Assembly (NCBI GenBank): GCA_016550485.1
Contig: JABXGV010000223.1
Location: 1 to 5,919, forward strand
DNA: 5,919 nucleotides
Source: an archaeon
GTDB taxonomy: Archaea > Asgardarchaeota > Hermodarchaeia > Hermodarchaeales > Hermodarchaeaceae
Direction of reading: 5' to 3'
A program made the translations under genes and the position numbers. The notes under the pieces are model-generated. The model ran no database searches. It was not told where the DNA came from and was given only the letters and a program-made list of their open reading frames with translations. Positions 1 through 5,776 of this stretch are shown piece after piece. Positions within the stretch are counted from its first letter, which is position 1. Every line of letters begins with the position of its first letter.

Positions 1-658
1 ACTCGTCCCAGAAGGCTTGTACTTCGGTTTGGTGACTACTCACTACGTCCGTCAATGCTAGGTGATCGACTAAGTGGACAACTCCACTATCACACCCGAT
101 GGGGAAACTAAAATCCCTCTGTAAGGTCTTGAATCGTTCCAGAGGCGTTCCGGATTGAATCAATTGATGTGATTCAGTGATAGTGGCATAATCAAAGACT
201 GCCAACCTGATTCTCTTGACGTCCTCTTTTGAGCTGGGGTTCTTTATTAGACTCATACTTTTGTTGAATTCGGTCATGTATGCTTTGCCCTGGATCATTC
301 TGACCGCATGTGTTTCTCCAATGAACGCCAATTCCTTTTGCCCAGTCAGAACTTCATCGAAGTATTTGGTGACAGGATGCTGCTTGTTTGGTCCAAGTGA
401 GAAGTAACACCGACCACGTGGATTCCATGCGACAAAGCGAGCCTTCTCCTTGTTCCACAGAATGACTGACAGCATGCCGTTGTATTTGACTTGGACAATA
501 CCACTCTTATCACTTGGGAGTTCAGGGACGATATCCCGTTCAGAGAAGCCATACTGCAGCATTCTCGGCTTTACCCTGATTAACGACTTACAAAAGGCTC
601 GCTCTGGTGTTCCCCTTTCAAAGTGTTCCTGTCCAAAGAACTTCTCATTGAGTTTCAT
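1..658 (-). CDS. ATP-dependent DNA/RNA ligase-like nucleotidyltransferase, C-terminus beyond left edge
   Basis: The minus-strand frame is open from ATG at 658 to the window edge: 219 codons with no stop. Visible motifs follow the order and spacing of the covalent nucleotidyltransferase superfamily. Motif I is KYNG at residues 58-61, with K58 the predicted AMP-accepting lysine. A possible motif Ia lies near WNPRG (78-82). Motif III is FIGET (112-116) and motif IIIa is LAVFDYA (152-158). A PLERFKTLQ segment (172-180) resembles the stretch that precedes motif IV in ATP-dependent ligases. Motifs IV and V would lie off the edge. Only 57 residues precede motif I, so there is no large N-terminal DNA-binding domain. 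The start is supported by GAGGT, 5 bases before ATG, although the frame is open back to the flavodoxin stop. By family knowledge the enzyme would seal nucleic acid ends using ATP; DNA versus RNA substrate cannot be decided. Asn instead of Asp in motif I is unusual for DNA ligases. The superfamily call is fairly firm; the substrate is unknown. Confidence 0.72.
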   Translation of the reverse strand, partial: MKLNEKFFGQEHFERGTPERAFCKSLIRVKPRMLQYGFSERDIVPELPSDKSGIVQVKYNGMLSVILWNKEKARFVAWNPRGRCYFSLGPNKQHPVTKYFDEVLTGQKELAFIGETHAVRMIQGKAYMTEFNKSMSLIKNPSSKEDVKRIRLAVFDYATITESHQLIQSGTPLERFKTLQRDFSFPIGCDSGVVHLVDHLALTDVVSSHQTEVQAFWDE

Positions 659-868
659 TGAAAACCTCTGTGCTTCTTTTACCGAAAATATATGTGAACT
701 TGCTCCGTACAATGCTTTAACAGCATTGGATGTCTTCGTATTTTTAGGACTAATAAACCGTGTTAGAGGGTGAGATTTGTAATGGAACAATGCAGAGTCG
801 GTACGGAAGGCTGAAACGGGTTCTAGCGCCAGGGCCATTCTGGAGGTGATTTCCGAATACACCGCCTC
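659..868 (-). promoter_or_regulatory. Upstream region of the ligase-like gene, with AT-rich boxes and a hairpin
   Basis: This 210-base interval lies between the flavodoxin stop and the ligase-like start. On the minus strand it holds two AT-rich TATA-like stretches: ATATATTTT at about 685-693 and TTTATTA at about 751-757. A perfect inverted repeat lies at 710-728, with a 7-base stem (CAATGCT/AGCATTG) and a 5-base loop. Initiation from the distal box would put the hairpin near the 5' end of a leader of roughly 70 bases. The GAGGT ribosome-binding site is at 664-668. The interval has no stop in the ligase frame and an in-frame ATG at 838, so it could instead encode about 60 extra N-terminal residues. 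That ATG has no Shine-Dalgarno, so the downstream start is preferred. Confidence 0.3.
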
Positions 869-1339
869 TTAGGACTTGACTTTCTGCAGGAAGTCTGTGA
901 GTTGGGCTTCGAAGTCACCCGCTTTTACCTGCTCTGTGGTGAGCCCAAAGGTTCCCAAGACTTGGCTACCCTCGACTAGCTCCTGCATTTGTTCAAAGAC
1001 TAGAGTACGGTCTTCACCTCCAGAGGTGATGAAGAACGCTAGGGTCCGGTCCTTCCAGGAAAATTGTTTGAGGTAGGTTCGCACTGCTGGGGTAAGGCTG
1101 CCCCACCAAATGGGAGTGCCTATTAGTACTAGACCGTAATCTTCAGGATTTCGGTTCACTTTGATTTCGGTAAGTTTTTCGCCCTTCGCATCGCGAGCCG
1201 CTCGCATGTAGCCAAGTTTGCCGCGCCGACTTTTTTGGTCGATGATTTCATCGATATCCGCCTCTAGGGCTTTCGCCAGAGCCTCTGCGAGGATTTTGGT
1301 TGTTCCTGTTCGTGAGTAATACGCAACCAGTGTTCGCAT
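869..1339 (-). CDS. Flavodoxin-family protein (FMN-binding electron carrier)
   Basis: A 156-residue single-domain flavodoxin, a soluble cytoplasmic protein that binds FMN and shuttles electrons or reduces quinone-type partners. The N-terminus MRTLVAYYSRTGTTK is the first beta strand plus the phosphate-binding loop (S9-T14). GTPIWWG at 74-80 is the second flavin loop, with tryptophans to stack on the isoalloxazine. FFITSGGED at 102-110 is the third loop. The insert at 35-60 (KSRRGKLGYMRAARDAKGEK) is the one seen in the archaeal and bacterial flavodoxin-family group near FldA-like proteins. Length is normal and it looks intact. A GTG three codons upstream (1348) is possible, but the ATG at 1339 starts directly at the first strand and has GGGTGA 5 bases ahead, so it was chosen. 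It ends in TAA, the only intact gene here not ending in TAG. The partner enzyme is not identifiable; the neighbouring genes do not form an obvious redox pathway. Confidence 0.9.
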   Translation of the reverse strand: MRTLVAYYSRTGTTKILAEALAKALEADIDEIIDQKSRRGKLGYMRAARDAKGEKLTEIKVNRNPEDYGLVLIGTPIWWGSLTPAVRTYLKQFSWKDRTLAFFITSGGEDRTLVFEQMQELVEGSQVLGTFGLTTEQVKAGDFEAQLTDFLQKVKS

Positions 1340-1366
1340 GCTGTTCACCCTAGTATGTATCTTTTT

Positions 1367-1375
1367 GATATAGTA
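1367..1375 (-). promoter_or_regulatory. TATA-like element upstream of the flavodoxin gene
   Basis: The minus strand reads TACTATATC, centred about 31 bases before the flavodoxin ATG. This would place transcription start only a few bases before the start codon, so the leader would be very short. The 7-mer TACTATA also occurs in the padR promoter region (3220-3226). A 5-base inverted repeat, CAGTT/AACTG, lies just upstream at 1384-1396. The assignment rests on composition and spacing alone. Confidence 0.35.
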
Positions 1376-1389
1376 GTACTGTCCAGTTC

Positions 1390-1500
1390 TTAACTGAAGC
1401 TAATAACACTGAAAAATAATAGTGTAACCTCAACAATGACAGGGTTTCGAGGTGGACGATAATACTCTTTCAATGTTTTCCGATAATCGATTTTCTCCAT
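1390..1500 (-). pseudogene. N-terminal stub of a GyrI-like small-molecule-binding protein
   Basis: This 36-codon open frame starts at ATG 1500 behind AGGAG (1510-1514), which directly follows the stop of the BtrH-like gene. It therefore looks like a translationally coupled third cistron. Its first residues, MEKIDYRKTLKEYYRPP and then NPVIVEV, closely resemble the opening of GyrI-like (SAM/effector-binding domain) proteins, typically M-K-x-DYKKELKxLY-P followed by a VEVP strand and a motif like MNFLMIDGxGDP. Here the similarity stops after VEV. The frame continues with an unrelated hydrophobic tail, LLFFSVISFS, and a TAA; the remaining 120-180 residues expected for the family are absent. None of the other minus-strand frames before the flavodoxin gene restores the missing motif. 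Most likely a deletion fused the 5' end of the gene to the flavodoxin upstream region. A functional 36-residue peptide is possible but less likely. The family match is from memory of the pattern, not a search. Confidence 0.6.
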
Positions 1501-1515
1501 TCATATCAACTCCTA

Positions 1516-2664
1516 CTAGATGAGCTCCTTCAACAGGTGGATTGCCTCCGTTTCGACCTCAGAGAGTTGGAGGATCCGTTCCTGCACAAGGGGGAGAAAG
1601 CTTGGGGCATGACCAATCTCGTCGAGAATGTCAGTCATATGTGAGGCGAGTTCCTGATTGATAGCGTGAAGGCGCTGAGTGGCATTGGGTTCCTGCATTT
1701 CAAACACCCGATTCTGTTCTAGGATCAACTTCCGCGCCCGACGAAGCATGGGATACTCGTCGGGGAGCAGGAGAGTGGCGATTTCACTCCAAAGCTTCGC
1801 TGACTCCTCATACTTGGCAACAACTTGGTCTAGTTCGTTCTTCTGGAGTAGAGGGGCGACTTCTTGGAGGAACCGGCAAAACAGGGGACGAAACGAACTC
1901 CCACCAGTTCCCCCGGTTTCAATGTAGATGAATCCCTGGTAGAGGGCATTCCACAACTTCTCCTGAGGGAACATGTCTGGCCACTTCACAATGAGTTGAG
2001 CCCATTTCTCAAACCCCTTTAGTCCAATGTTGCTGATGGGGGGATTCAGCATGCCCTCTATACAGACACGTAGCGCCTCCTTCACAGTCTTTGAGGTAAC
2101 TTGAAATTTCTGGGGAAGCACGAAGTCAAAGATAGCATGTTGAGGTGGCCATGGTGGGAACTTGGAGCCCCGGGCTTGTTTAAGTTCATCAACTCTTACC
2201 GTCACCCCCCGCTGTCCACGATCTGAAATATAGACGATATCTGCCTCTTCGTCAACACCGTAGACCACGAAGACATGTTGTCCAAAATGCGCATCTTCCG
2301 GCACCCCCATATAGGGCAGGTAGGCCATATCCGCATAGATTACTACCGGTTCTTTGGTGGCTAGTTTCTCTACCAGCCAACTATGTCCTTTGCGGCTACT
2401 CGTTGTGCGGCGAACGGTAATCGTTGCGCCAGCACGGCGTGCTGCATCCTCGATGAAGTAGCGTCCGCCTCCTCGTCCGCCCACCATGGGGGCTGGCATC
2501 TGTTTCACATACCAGTAGATGAAGCCAATGCCGCCACCCAATCCGAAGAGCATCTCCTCAGAGATGGGCAGGTCGTGATAGAGGAAGACCTTTCGCACTG
2601 CACTGGTTTCGCAGTGCACTCCGCCAAAATGGTTGAAGTCGTCTATGACGTAGCAACTACTCAT
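1516..2664 (-). CDS. BtrH-like papain-fold protein with DUF4872-type C-terminal half
   Basis: A 382-residue protein. Residues 1 to about 155 look like the BtrH N-terminal domain, named for the butirosin-pathway enzyme that transfers an acyl group from a carrier protein to an aminoglycoside. Key features are GGVHCETSAVRK (14-25), with C18 the likely nucleophile after H17; EEMLFGLGGGIGFIYW (36-51); GGRGGGRYF (62-70); a PVVIYADMAYLPY strand (106-118); and GQHVFVVYGVDEE (128-140), with H130 a candidate catalytic histidine, then YISDRG. The rest, about 165-382, is mainly helical and fits the DUF4872 segment. The start is ATG 2664, supported by AGGAG 10 bases upstream and by the conserved domain beginning there. 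The frame stays open 78 codons further up, but that part runs through padR in another frame and is spurious. The gene overlaps padR by 8 bases (ATGAGTAG), so the two are co-transcribed and probably coupled. No acyl-carrier protein or antibiotic pathway lies in the window, so substrate and reaction (acyl transfer or amide hydrolysis) are unknown. Confidence 0.8.
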   Translation of the reverse strand: MSSCYVIDDFNHFGGVHCETSAVRKVFLYHDLPISEEMLFGLGGGIGFIYWYVKQMPAPMVGGRGGGRYFIEDAARRAGATITVRRTTSSRKGHSWLVEKLATKEPVVIYADMAYLPYMGVPEDAHFGQHVFVVYGVDEEADIVYISDRGQRGVTVRVDELKQARGSKFPPWPPQHAIFDFVLPQKFQVTSKTVKEALRVCIEGMLNPPISNIGLKGFEKWAQLIVKWPDMFPQEKLWNALYQGFIYIETGGTGGSSFRPLFCRFLQEVAPLLQKNELDQVVAKYEESAKLWSEIATLLLPDEYPMLRRARKLILEQNRVFEMQEPNATQRLHAINQELASHMTDILDEIGHAPSFLPLVQERILQLSEVETEAIHLLKELI

Positions 2665-3217
2665 GTTGCTGGTTCTCCTGGCGTTTCCTGAGTTGTTTGA
2701 GCACGTCGTCAATCCATTCGAGTTCGGCGTGTCCCTTGATGAGCCCATGGTCGAAGATGATGTCTGCACCAAAGGGTACGGGTTGCTGTTGAGCGCGAAC
2801 CTTCTGTATGTGATCCATACGTTCTTGCAACTTTGTACGATAACCTTCCAGACATTGGATGGCGTCTTCAGTGGGAAGTAACTCGATATAGGCTGCACCC
2901 AAGTTAATCCGGGATTTTGGACTTTCAGGCTCCGAGATGTATAACCGAATGGTCTTGAGGAGGGTCGTGCGTCCCTTTCGTGTCAGGCGGTAGATTTTCC
3001 GAGCAGGACCTTTCGCCGAGGGGTCTAATCGACTCGTGATGAGCGCCTCCTTTTCTAGGCGGTTCAGGATGGCGTAAATGGAGGAAAAGGCGATGTCCGT
3101 CCAGCTCCGCATTCCCCGATACTCGATAGCCTCGTTGAGGGCGTAGCCATGGGCGGCGCCCTCGCTGAGGAGGCTGAGGATGGCAACTTCGGCTTGAGTC
3201 AGCTCAGGTATTCGCAT
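2657..3217 (-). CDS. PadR-family transcriptional regulator
   Basis: A 186-residue PadR-type repressor. The winged helix-turn-helix spans about residues 7-92: LTQAEVAILSLLSEGAAHGY, AIEYRGMRSWTDIAFSSIY, then the recognition stretch AILNRLEKEALITSRLD, with the wing at KGPARKIYRLTRKGR (69-83). The C-terminal part (100-182) is helical, with a heptad-like run at 118-142 matching the dimerisation arm of the longer PadR subfamily. By family knowledge it binds DNA as a dimer and is released by a small ligand, often phenolic or a drug. It is the first gene of the operon with the BtrH-like protein and the GyrI-like stub, and its last codons contain the downstream gene's Shine-Dalgarno. There is no ribosome-binding site ahead of ATG 3217, and a TATA-like stretch lies about 29 bases upstream, indicating a leaderless message. 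Autorepression is likely but inferred. Ligand and target set are unknown. Confidence 0.92.
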   Translation of the reverse strand: MRIPELTQAEVAILSLLSEGAAHGYALNEAIEYRGMRSWTDIAFSSIYAILNRLEKEALITSRLDPSAKGPARKIYRLTRKGRTTLLKTIRLYISEPESPKSRINLGAAYIELLPTEDAIQCLEGYRTKLQERMDHIQKVRAQQQPVPFGADIIFDHGLIKGHAELEWIDDVLKQLRKRQENQQHE

Positions 3218-3252
3218 AGTATAGTATTCTATTATTAGAGTATTATATTAAT
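3218..3252 (-). promoter_or_regulatory. padR promoter: leaderless start, TATA-like box and repeated AGTAT sites
   Basis: The minus strand carries AATATAATA at about 3241-3249, centred 28-29 bases from the padR ATG. That is the archaeal TATA-to-start spacing, and no Shine-Dalgarno lies between. Written on the plus strand, AGTATT occurs at 3223-3228 and again at 3239-3244 (16 bases apart, about one and a half helical turns), and AGTAT abuts the first copy at 3218-3222. These copies lie over and just downstream of the TATA box, where a bound PadR dimer would block transcription. The repeats and spacing are seen; operator function is inferred. Confidence 0.5.
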
Positions 3253-3290
3253 GTTACTCATCCCCTCAAACACAATACTTTCAGCCGCAG

Positions 3291-3986
3291 CTAATACACC
3301 GAACGCCGCTTGACTTCTCGTTCGATGCGGAGTTCCCTGATGAACCGATATAACTCACCCGTTCTTCGAAAGTAGATAGCGACGTAGAAGACCGGGAACA
3401 ACACTAGTATAATGAAGGCCCCCCACACCCCTGCAGGATTCAGGAACCACGCGAGAATCACCTCGACCGCTAGAAATCCAAAAATCCAGATAACAGGAAA
3501 CCCAAACACCCACTTCCGGCGGCGCAGCGTCGTCCTCAAATAACTAGAATATTCAATTTTCAGCCCTAGCTCGCCAGGAGAGTACCGATAGAACCCATCA
3601 AATTGCACGCGGGCAATCTTCCCACCAAAATACCGCCCTATAGGATATGCCCCATATAACACAAAGATACTCACGACGAGGAGAATGACATTCAGCCATA
3701 AGAAATCCACAACGAGATACATCAACACCCAGATATATGCGAGAAGAGCCAGGACCAGACAAAGAAGAAATAGGAACACGCCTTTTCCAACGCCCATAAC
3801 CACTGGATGCCGAAAGAGCCGATTCCGAATCTCTGTGGCCTTGACAATCTCGGATTCAGAGACCCCAGCCCGTGGTTGGCGTTTCATCTTGCTGATAATT
3901 CGCCAGAAAGCACGTCGAACTGCTTTAGTGTCCCCTTCCGCGTCCAACCGTTTTTCTATCTCTTGCAGGTCATCAAGCAGGACCAA
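3291..3986 (-). CDS. Uncharacterised four-helix membrane protein
   Basis: A 231-residue protein of no family that I recognise. It has a charged cytosolic N-terminal region (1-60) with an amphipathic helix, LLDDLQEIEKRLDAEGD, and basic patches. Two close hydrophobic helices follow (about 66-92 and 94-115), then a soluble loop (116-158) rich in aromatic and basic residues (GRYFGGKIA, FDGFYRYSPGELGLKIEY, LRRRKW). Two more helices lie at about 160-182 and 186-206, and the 25-residue tail is strongly basic (RELRIEREVKRR). Both termini and the central loop are probably cytosolic, judging by positive charge. The start is TTG 3986. It is supported by GGAGGT 9 bases upstream, inside a longer GAGGAGGT, and by an in-frame TAG at 4017-4019, which leaves no better start. 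It lies 89 bases after the peptidase gene and may be read with it; no strong promoter of its own is visible. Function is unknown. Confidence 0.8.
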   Translation of the reverse strand: MVLLDDLQEIEKRLDAEGDTKAVRRAFWRIISKMKRQPRAGVSESEIVKATEIRNRLFRHPVVMGVGKGVFLFLLCLVLALLAYIWVLMYLVVDFLWLNVILLVVSIFVLYGAYPIGRYFGGKIARVQFDGFYRYSPGELGLKIEYSSYLRTTLRRRKWVFGFPVIWIFGFLAVEVILAWFLNPAGVWGAFIILVLFPVFYVAIYFRRTGELYRFIRELRIEREVKRRSVY

Positions 3987-4075
3987 TTTAGGAAAACCTC
4001 CTCTTGGAGCAGTTGCCTACACTAATTCGAAGTCTAGTCATTGAGAGGGGAACTATGAGAAACTGAGTCGTATAA

Positions 4076-5494
4076 CTATTTTAGTAGTATGTCAGGGTCA
4101 AGAGGGAATTCTTTAATGGGAAACTCTGCCCGCGTCGCCGCAAGTTCAGCGATGTAGGTTCCTGCACGGGGCTCCTCCCACCACGTTTCTCCAAATTCAT
4201 CAACGAGGAGATGGCGAAGCTGGACTGATCGCACATATGCCATCAGGTAACTGGGATTGTAAAGTGTGAATTGAACATTGATTGGGTAGAGGAGCCAATA
4301 ATCGCCGGGGACTTCTATATAGAAGCGGCGGGTAAGCTCTTGCCACCGTTGAGAGGCCTGGTCAAAGGATAGCCCCTCCTTCCAAAACGCGAGTTTCATC
4401 AAGCTGTTGGCTGCCAAGAACACCCTGAAATATAGGTTATTTGCTCTTAAACGCTCTACAATATCTTGCGCTATCACGGGTTCTAGTTTCAATTGCTTTG
4501 TTAGGAATAGCTCATCTTTAAGAAGCCCTTCGAATAGGAAGGAGAATGTTTCAAGTACGCTCATGGGAACATGCTCCCGCTTCCAAAAGGGGTCGTCAGG
4601 GTCACTGCTTAGTCCATGAATACCATGGCCAAATTCATGAAGTAAACCATCAAGGTCGCCTACCTTGCTCGAGGGTCGATAGGCAATACGGGTATCCCCT
4701 GGAAGACGAATAGAAAAGCAGCTTGGAAGGATGGCTTTGTTAGAGCGATTTTCTGAATCCACCTTGATCTCTTCCATCGGAAACCCAAGATGCTTGAATA
4801 TCTTAATCACTTGAGCAAGTGGGTCCAATTCCTTGAAATGTGCATTCAAGGGCTTGAGAGTACGATGTGCGAGGAAGATGAAATCATCCCAATATGCGAA
4901 GGATTCGCCCTTGATTTTCTGACAATAGTGTTCAGCCGCTTGCAGAAAGGGTTTCCGTGCGTTTTCACCAACTTTCGTGATGAACCCAACAAGATCTGGA
5001 TAGCTGATTTGCTCATGTTCTAAGTACGTATCAAGAACAGTTTCGTTATAACGACTATGGATTTCCTGGTAGGAGCTAAAATGTTGTTTTGTCGTTGGAA
5101 TGAGCTTTGGAGCGTGCTCTACAAAAAAGTCAAAGACCATCCTTTGCTCCGCCCAATTCTCTGTCTGGACTCGATAATTCCGCCATGTAAGTAAATTTAC
5201 TGAATCACCGTTCACCTCTAATAGTGGCACGGCGATGTTACGATATTCTTGAGTAAACTGGAGAAGGTATGGATATGCAATCGTTCGCGAGAGCCAATTG
5301 AGTGCTGATAAACGTAAAAGTCGTGGAATGGTGGGCTGCTCAAGAATCTTTTCACATAGGTTATTCAGTGCCACAGCGGTTTTGACTATTTTTGCTTGGT
5401 CATACGGCAACCCTACGGATTGCATGAATACCAGCTCAAGCGCTGTTGCATATAATTCTTCGAGTTGCCTACCTGCCTCATCAACAGAGAACAT
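4076..5494 (-). CDS. Compact M3-type (oligoendopeptidase/thimet-like) zinc metallopeptidase
   Basis: A 472-residue, mostly helical protein with no signal peptide, so probably a cytosolic oligopeptidase. The zinc site is LLHEFGHGIHG: H286 and H290 bind zinc and E287 is the catalytic base. The third ligand is E315 in MSVLETFSFLFE, exactly 25 residues after H290, the spacing of thimet-type M3 enzymes. IRLPGDTRIAYRP (262-274) corresponds to the strand before the active-site helix. The tyrosine-rich stretch at 396-421 (DYWLLYPINVQ, then LYNPSYLMAY) probably forms the substrate-facing wall, but it differs from the usual GYYSYL-like signature. At 472 residues it is shorter than most M3 members (about 560-700); the N-terminal region seems reduced rather than cut off, because a TAG lies in frame at 5516-5518 and GGAG sits 6 bases before ATG 5494. 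Family knowledge predicts cleavage of short peptides in turnover. Membership in a divergent M3 subfamily is likely; the exact specificity is unknown. Confidence 0.87.
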   Translation of the reverse strand: MFSVDEAGRQLEELYATALELVFMQSVGLPYDQAKIVKTAVALNNLCEKILEQPTIPRLLRLSALNWLSRTIAYPYLLQFTQEYRNIAVPLLEVNGDSVNLLTWRNYRVQTENWAEQRMVFDFFVEHAPKLIPTTKQHFSSYQEIHSRYNETVLDTYLEHEQISYPDLVGFITKVGENARKPFLQAAEHYCQKIKGESFAYWDDFIFLAHRTLKPLNAHFKELDPLAQVIKIFKHLGFPMEEIKVDSENRSNKAILPSCFSIRLPGDTRIAYRPSSKVGDLDGLLHEFGHGIHGLSSDPDDPFWKREHVPMSVLETFSFLFEGLLKDELFLTKQLKLEPVIAQDIVERLRANNLYFRVFLAANSLMKLAFWKEGLSFDQASQRWQELTRRFYIEVPGDYWLLYPINVQFTLYNPSYLMAYVRSVQLRHLLVDEFGETWWEEPRAGTYIAELAATRAEFPIKEFPLDPDILLK

Positions 5495-5536
5495 GAGTAA
5501 CTCCGCTCCTTCCTTCTAATGGCTTGGAGCGATTGG

Positions 5537-5551
5537 TAAAAAATCTTTCCT
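5537..5551 (-). promoter_or_regulatory. Possible TATA/BRE promoter of the M3 peptidase gene
   Basis: The minus strand reads a purine-rich AGGAAAG followed by TTTTTTA (5537-5543), resembling a BRE plus TATA pair. Initiation about 26 bases downstream would fall near 5514, giving a leader of about 20 bases that just includes the GGAG ribosome-binding site at 5501-5504. It is supported by composition and spacing only. Confidence 0.3.
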
Positions 5552-5571
5552 ACCTCTACGAGGAGTGTCAA

Positions 5572-5706
5572 TCACTTTCGTCTAACAATGATGATGGCTA
5601 CGATAACTATGGATATCCCTACTCCCGCTGCCATCAAGATGAGTATGGAAAATAATGGATTAGTGATGTATCCCAGATTATCAAACTGGTGAAAATAAAA
5701 AATATA
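5572..5706 (-). pseudogene. Start-less remnant encoding a C-terminal transmembrane anchor
   Basis: A 44-codon open stretch lies between an in-frame TAG (5707-5709) and a TGA (5572-5574). It encodes FDNLGYITNP, then a hydrophobic helix of about 24 residues (LFSILILMAAGVG, then SIVIVAIIIV) and a basic end, VRRK. This is the usual layout of the C-terminal anchor of archaeal surface proteins: a short polar linker, one membrane helix, and a short positively charged cytosolic tail. No ATG, GTG or TTG lies before the helix (the first are TTG and ATG inside it), and no Shine-Dalgarno is visible. It therefore reads as the tail of a gene whose ectodomain has been lost. It could once have belonged to the gene ending at 5790, about 80 bases upstream, but that is inference. 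A non-standard ATT start cannot be excluded. Confidence 0.5.
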
Positions 5707-5723
5707 CTAGGTAGTTACAAACT

Positions 5724-5741
5724 GGAGACAAAGGAGACAAA
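5724..5741. repeat. Perfect tandem duplication of a 9-base unit
   Basis: GGAGACAAA occurs twice head to tail with no spacer. It lies in the non-coding gap just upstream (minus-strand sense) of the membrane-anchor remnant. A recent slippage duplication in unconstrained sequence is the simplest reading. As the unit is 9 bases long, it would not itself shift a reading frame. Confidence 0.75.
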
Positions 5742-5776
5742 TCTCGGAAAGCGCCTCTCAGTGATTGACCTGAATC

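Noticed and set aside
346..552. Minus-strand open frame of 68 codons
   Set aside because: It lies inside the ligase-like gene in another frame, and its translation shows no domain.
710..728. Hairpin considered as an intrinsic terminator of the flavodoxin gene
   Set aside because: There is no T-run after the stem in the minus-strand direction, and it lies about 140 bases past the stop, so terminator function is not supported.
450..773. Plus-strand open frame of 107 codons
   Set aside because: It is antisense to the ligase-like gene, whose motifs are clear. It has no ribosome-binding site and a Cys/Ser-rich translation typical of a shadow frame.
1405..1426. Inverted ACACT/AGTGT with a 10-base loop
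   Set aside because: A 5-base stem with an AT-rich loop is expected by chance, and it falls inside the GyrI-like stub.
1430..1504. A 24-codon frame from the first ATG (1504) after the BtrH stop
   Set aside because: The adjacent ATG at 1500, in another frame, gives the GyrI-like match, whereas the 1504 frame encodes nothing recognisable.
2383..2691. Plus-strand open frame of 102 codons
   Set aside because: It is antisense to the conserved N-terminal domain of the BtrH-like gene; no start signal or domain.
2665..2898. A 78-codon N-terminal extension of the BtrH-like frame up to 2898
   Set aside because: It runs antiparallel in no sense but in another frame through padR, has low-complexity Ser/Asn/Thr composition, and the good Shine-Dalgarno and conserved domain both begin at ATG 2664.
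3685..4044. Plus-strand open frame of 119 codons
   Set aside because: It is antisense to the membrane protein gene; the Arg/Thr-rich translation mirrors hydrophobic codons on the other strand.
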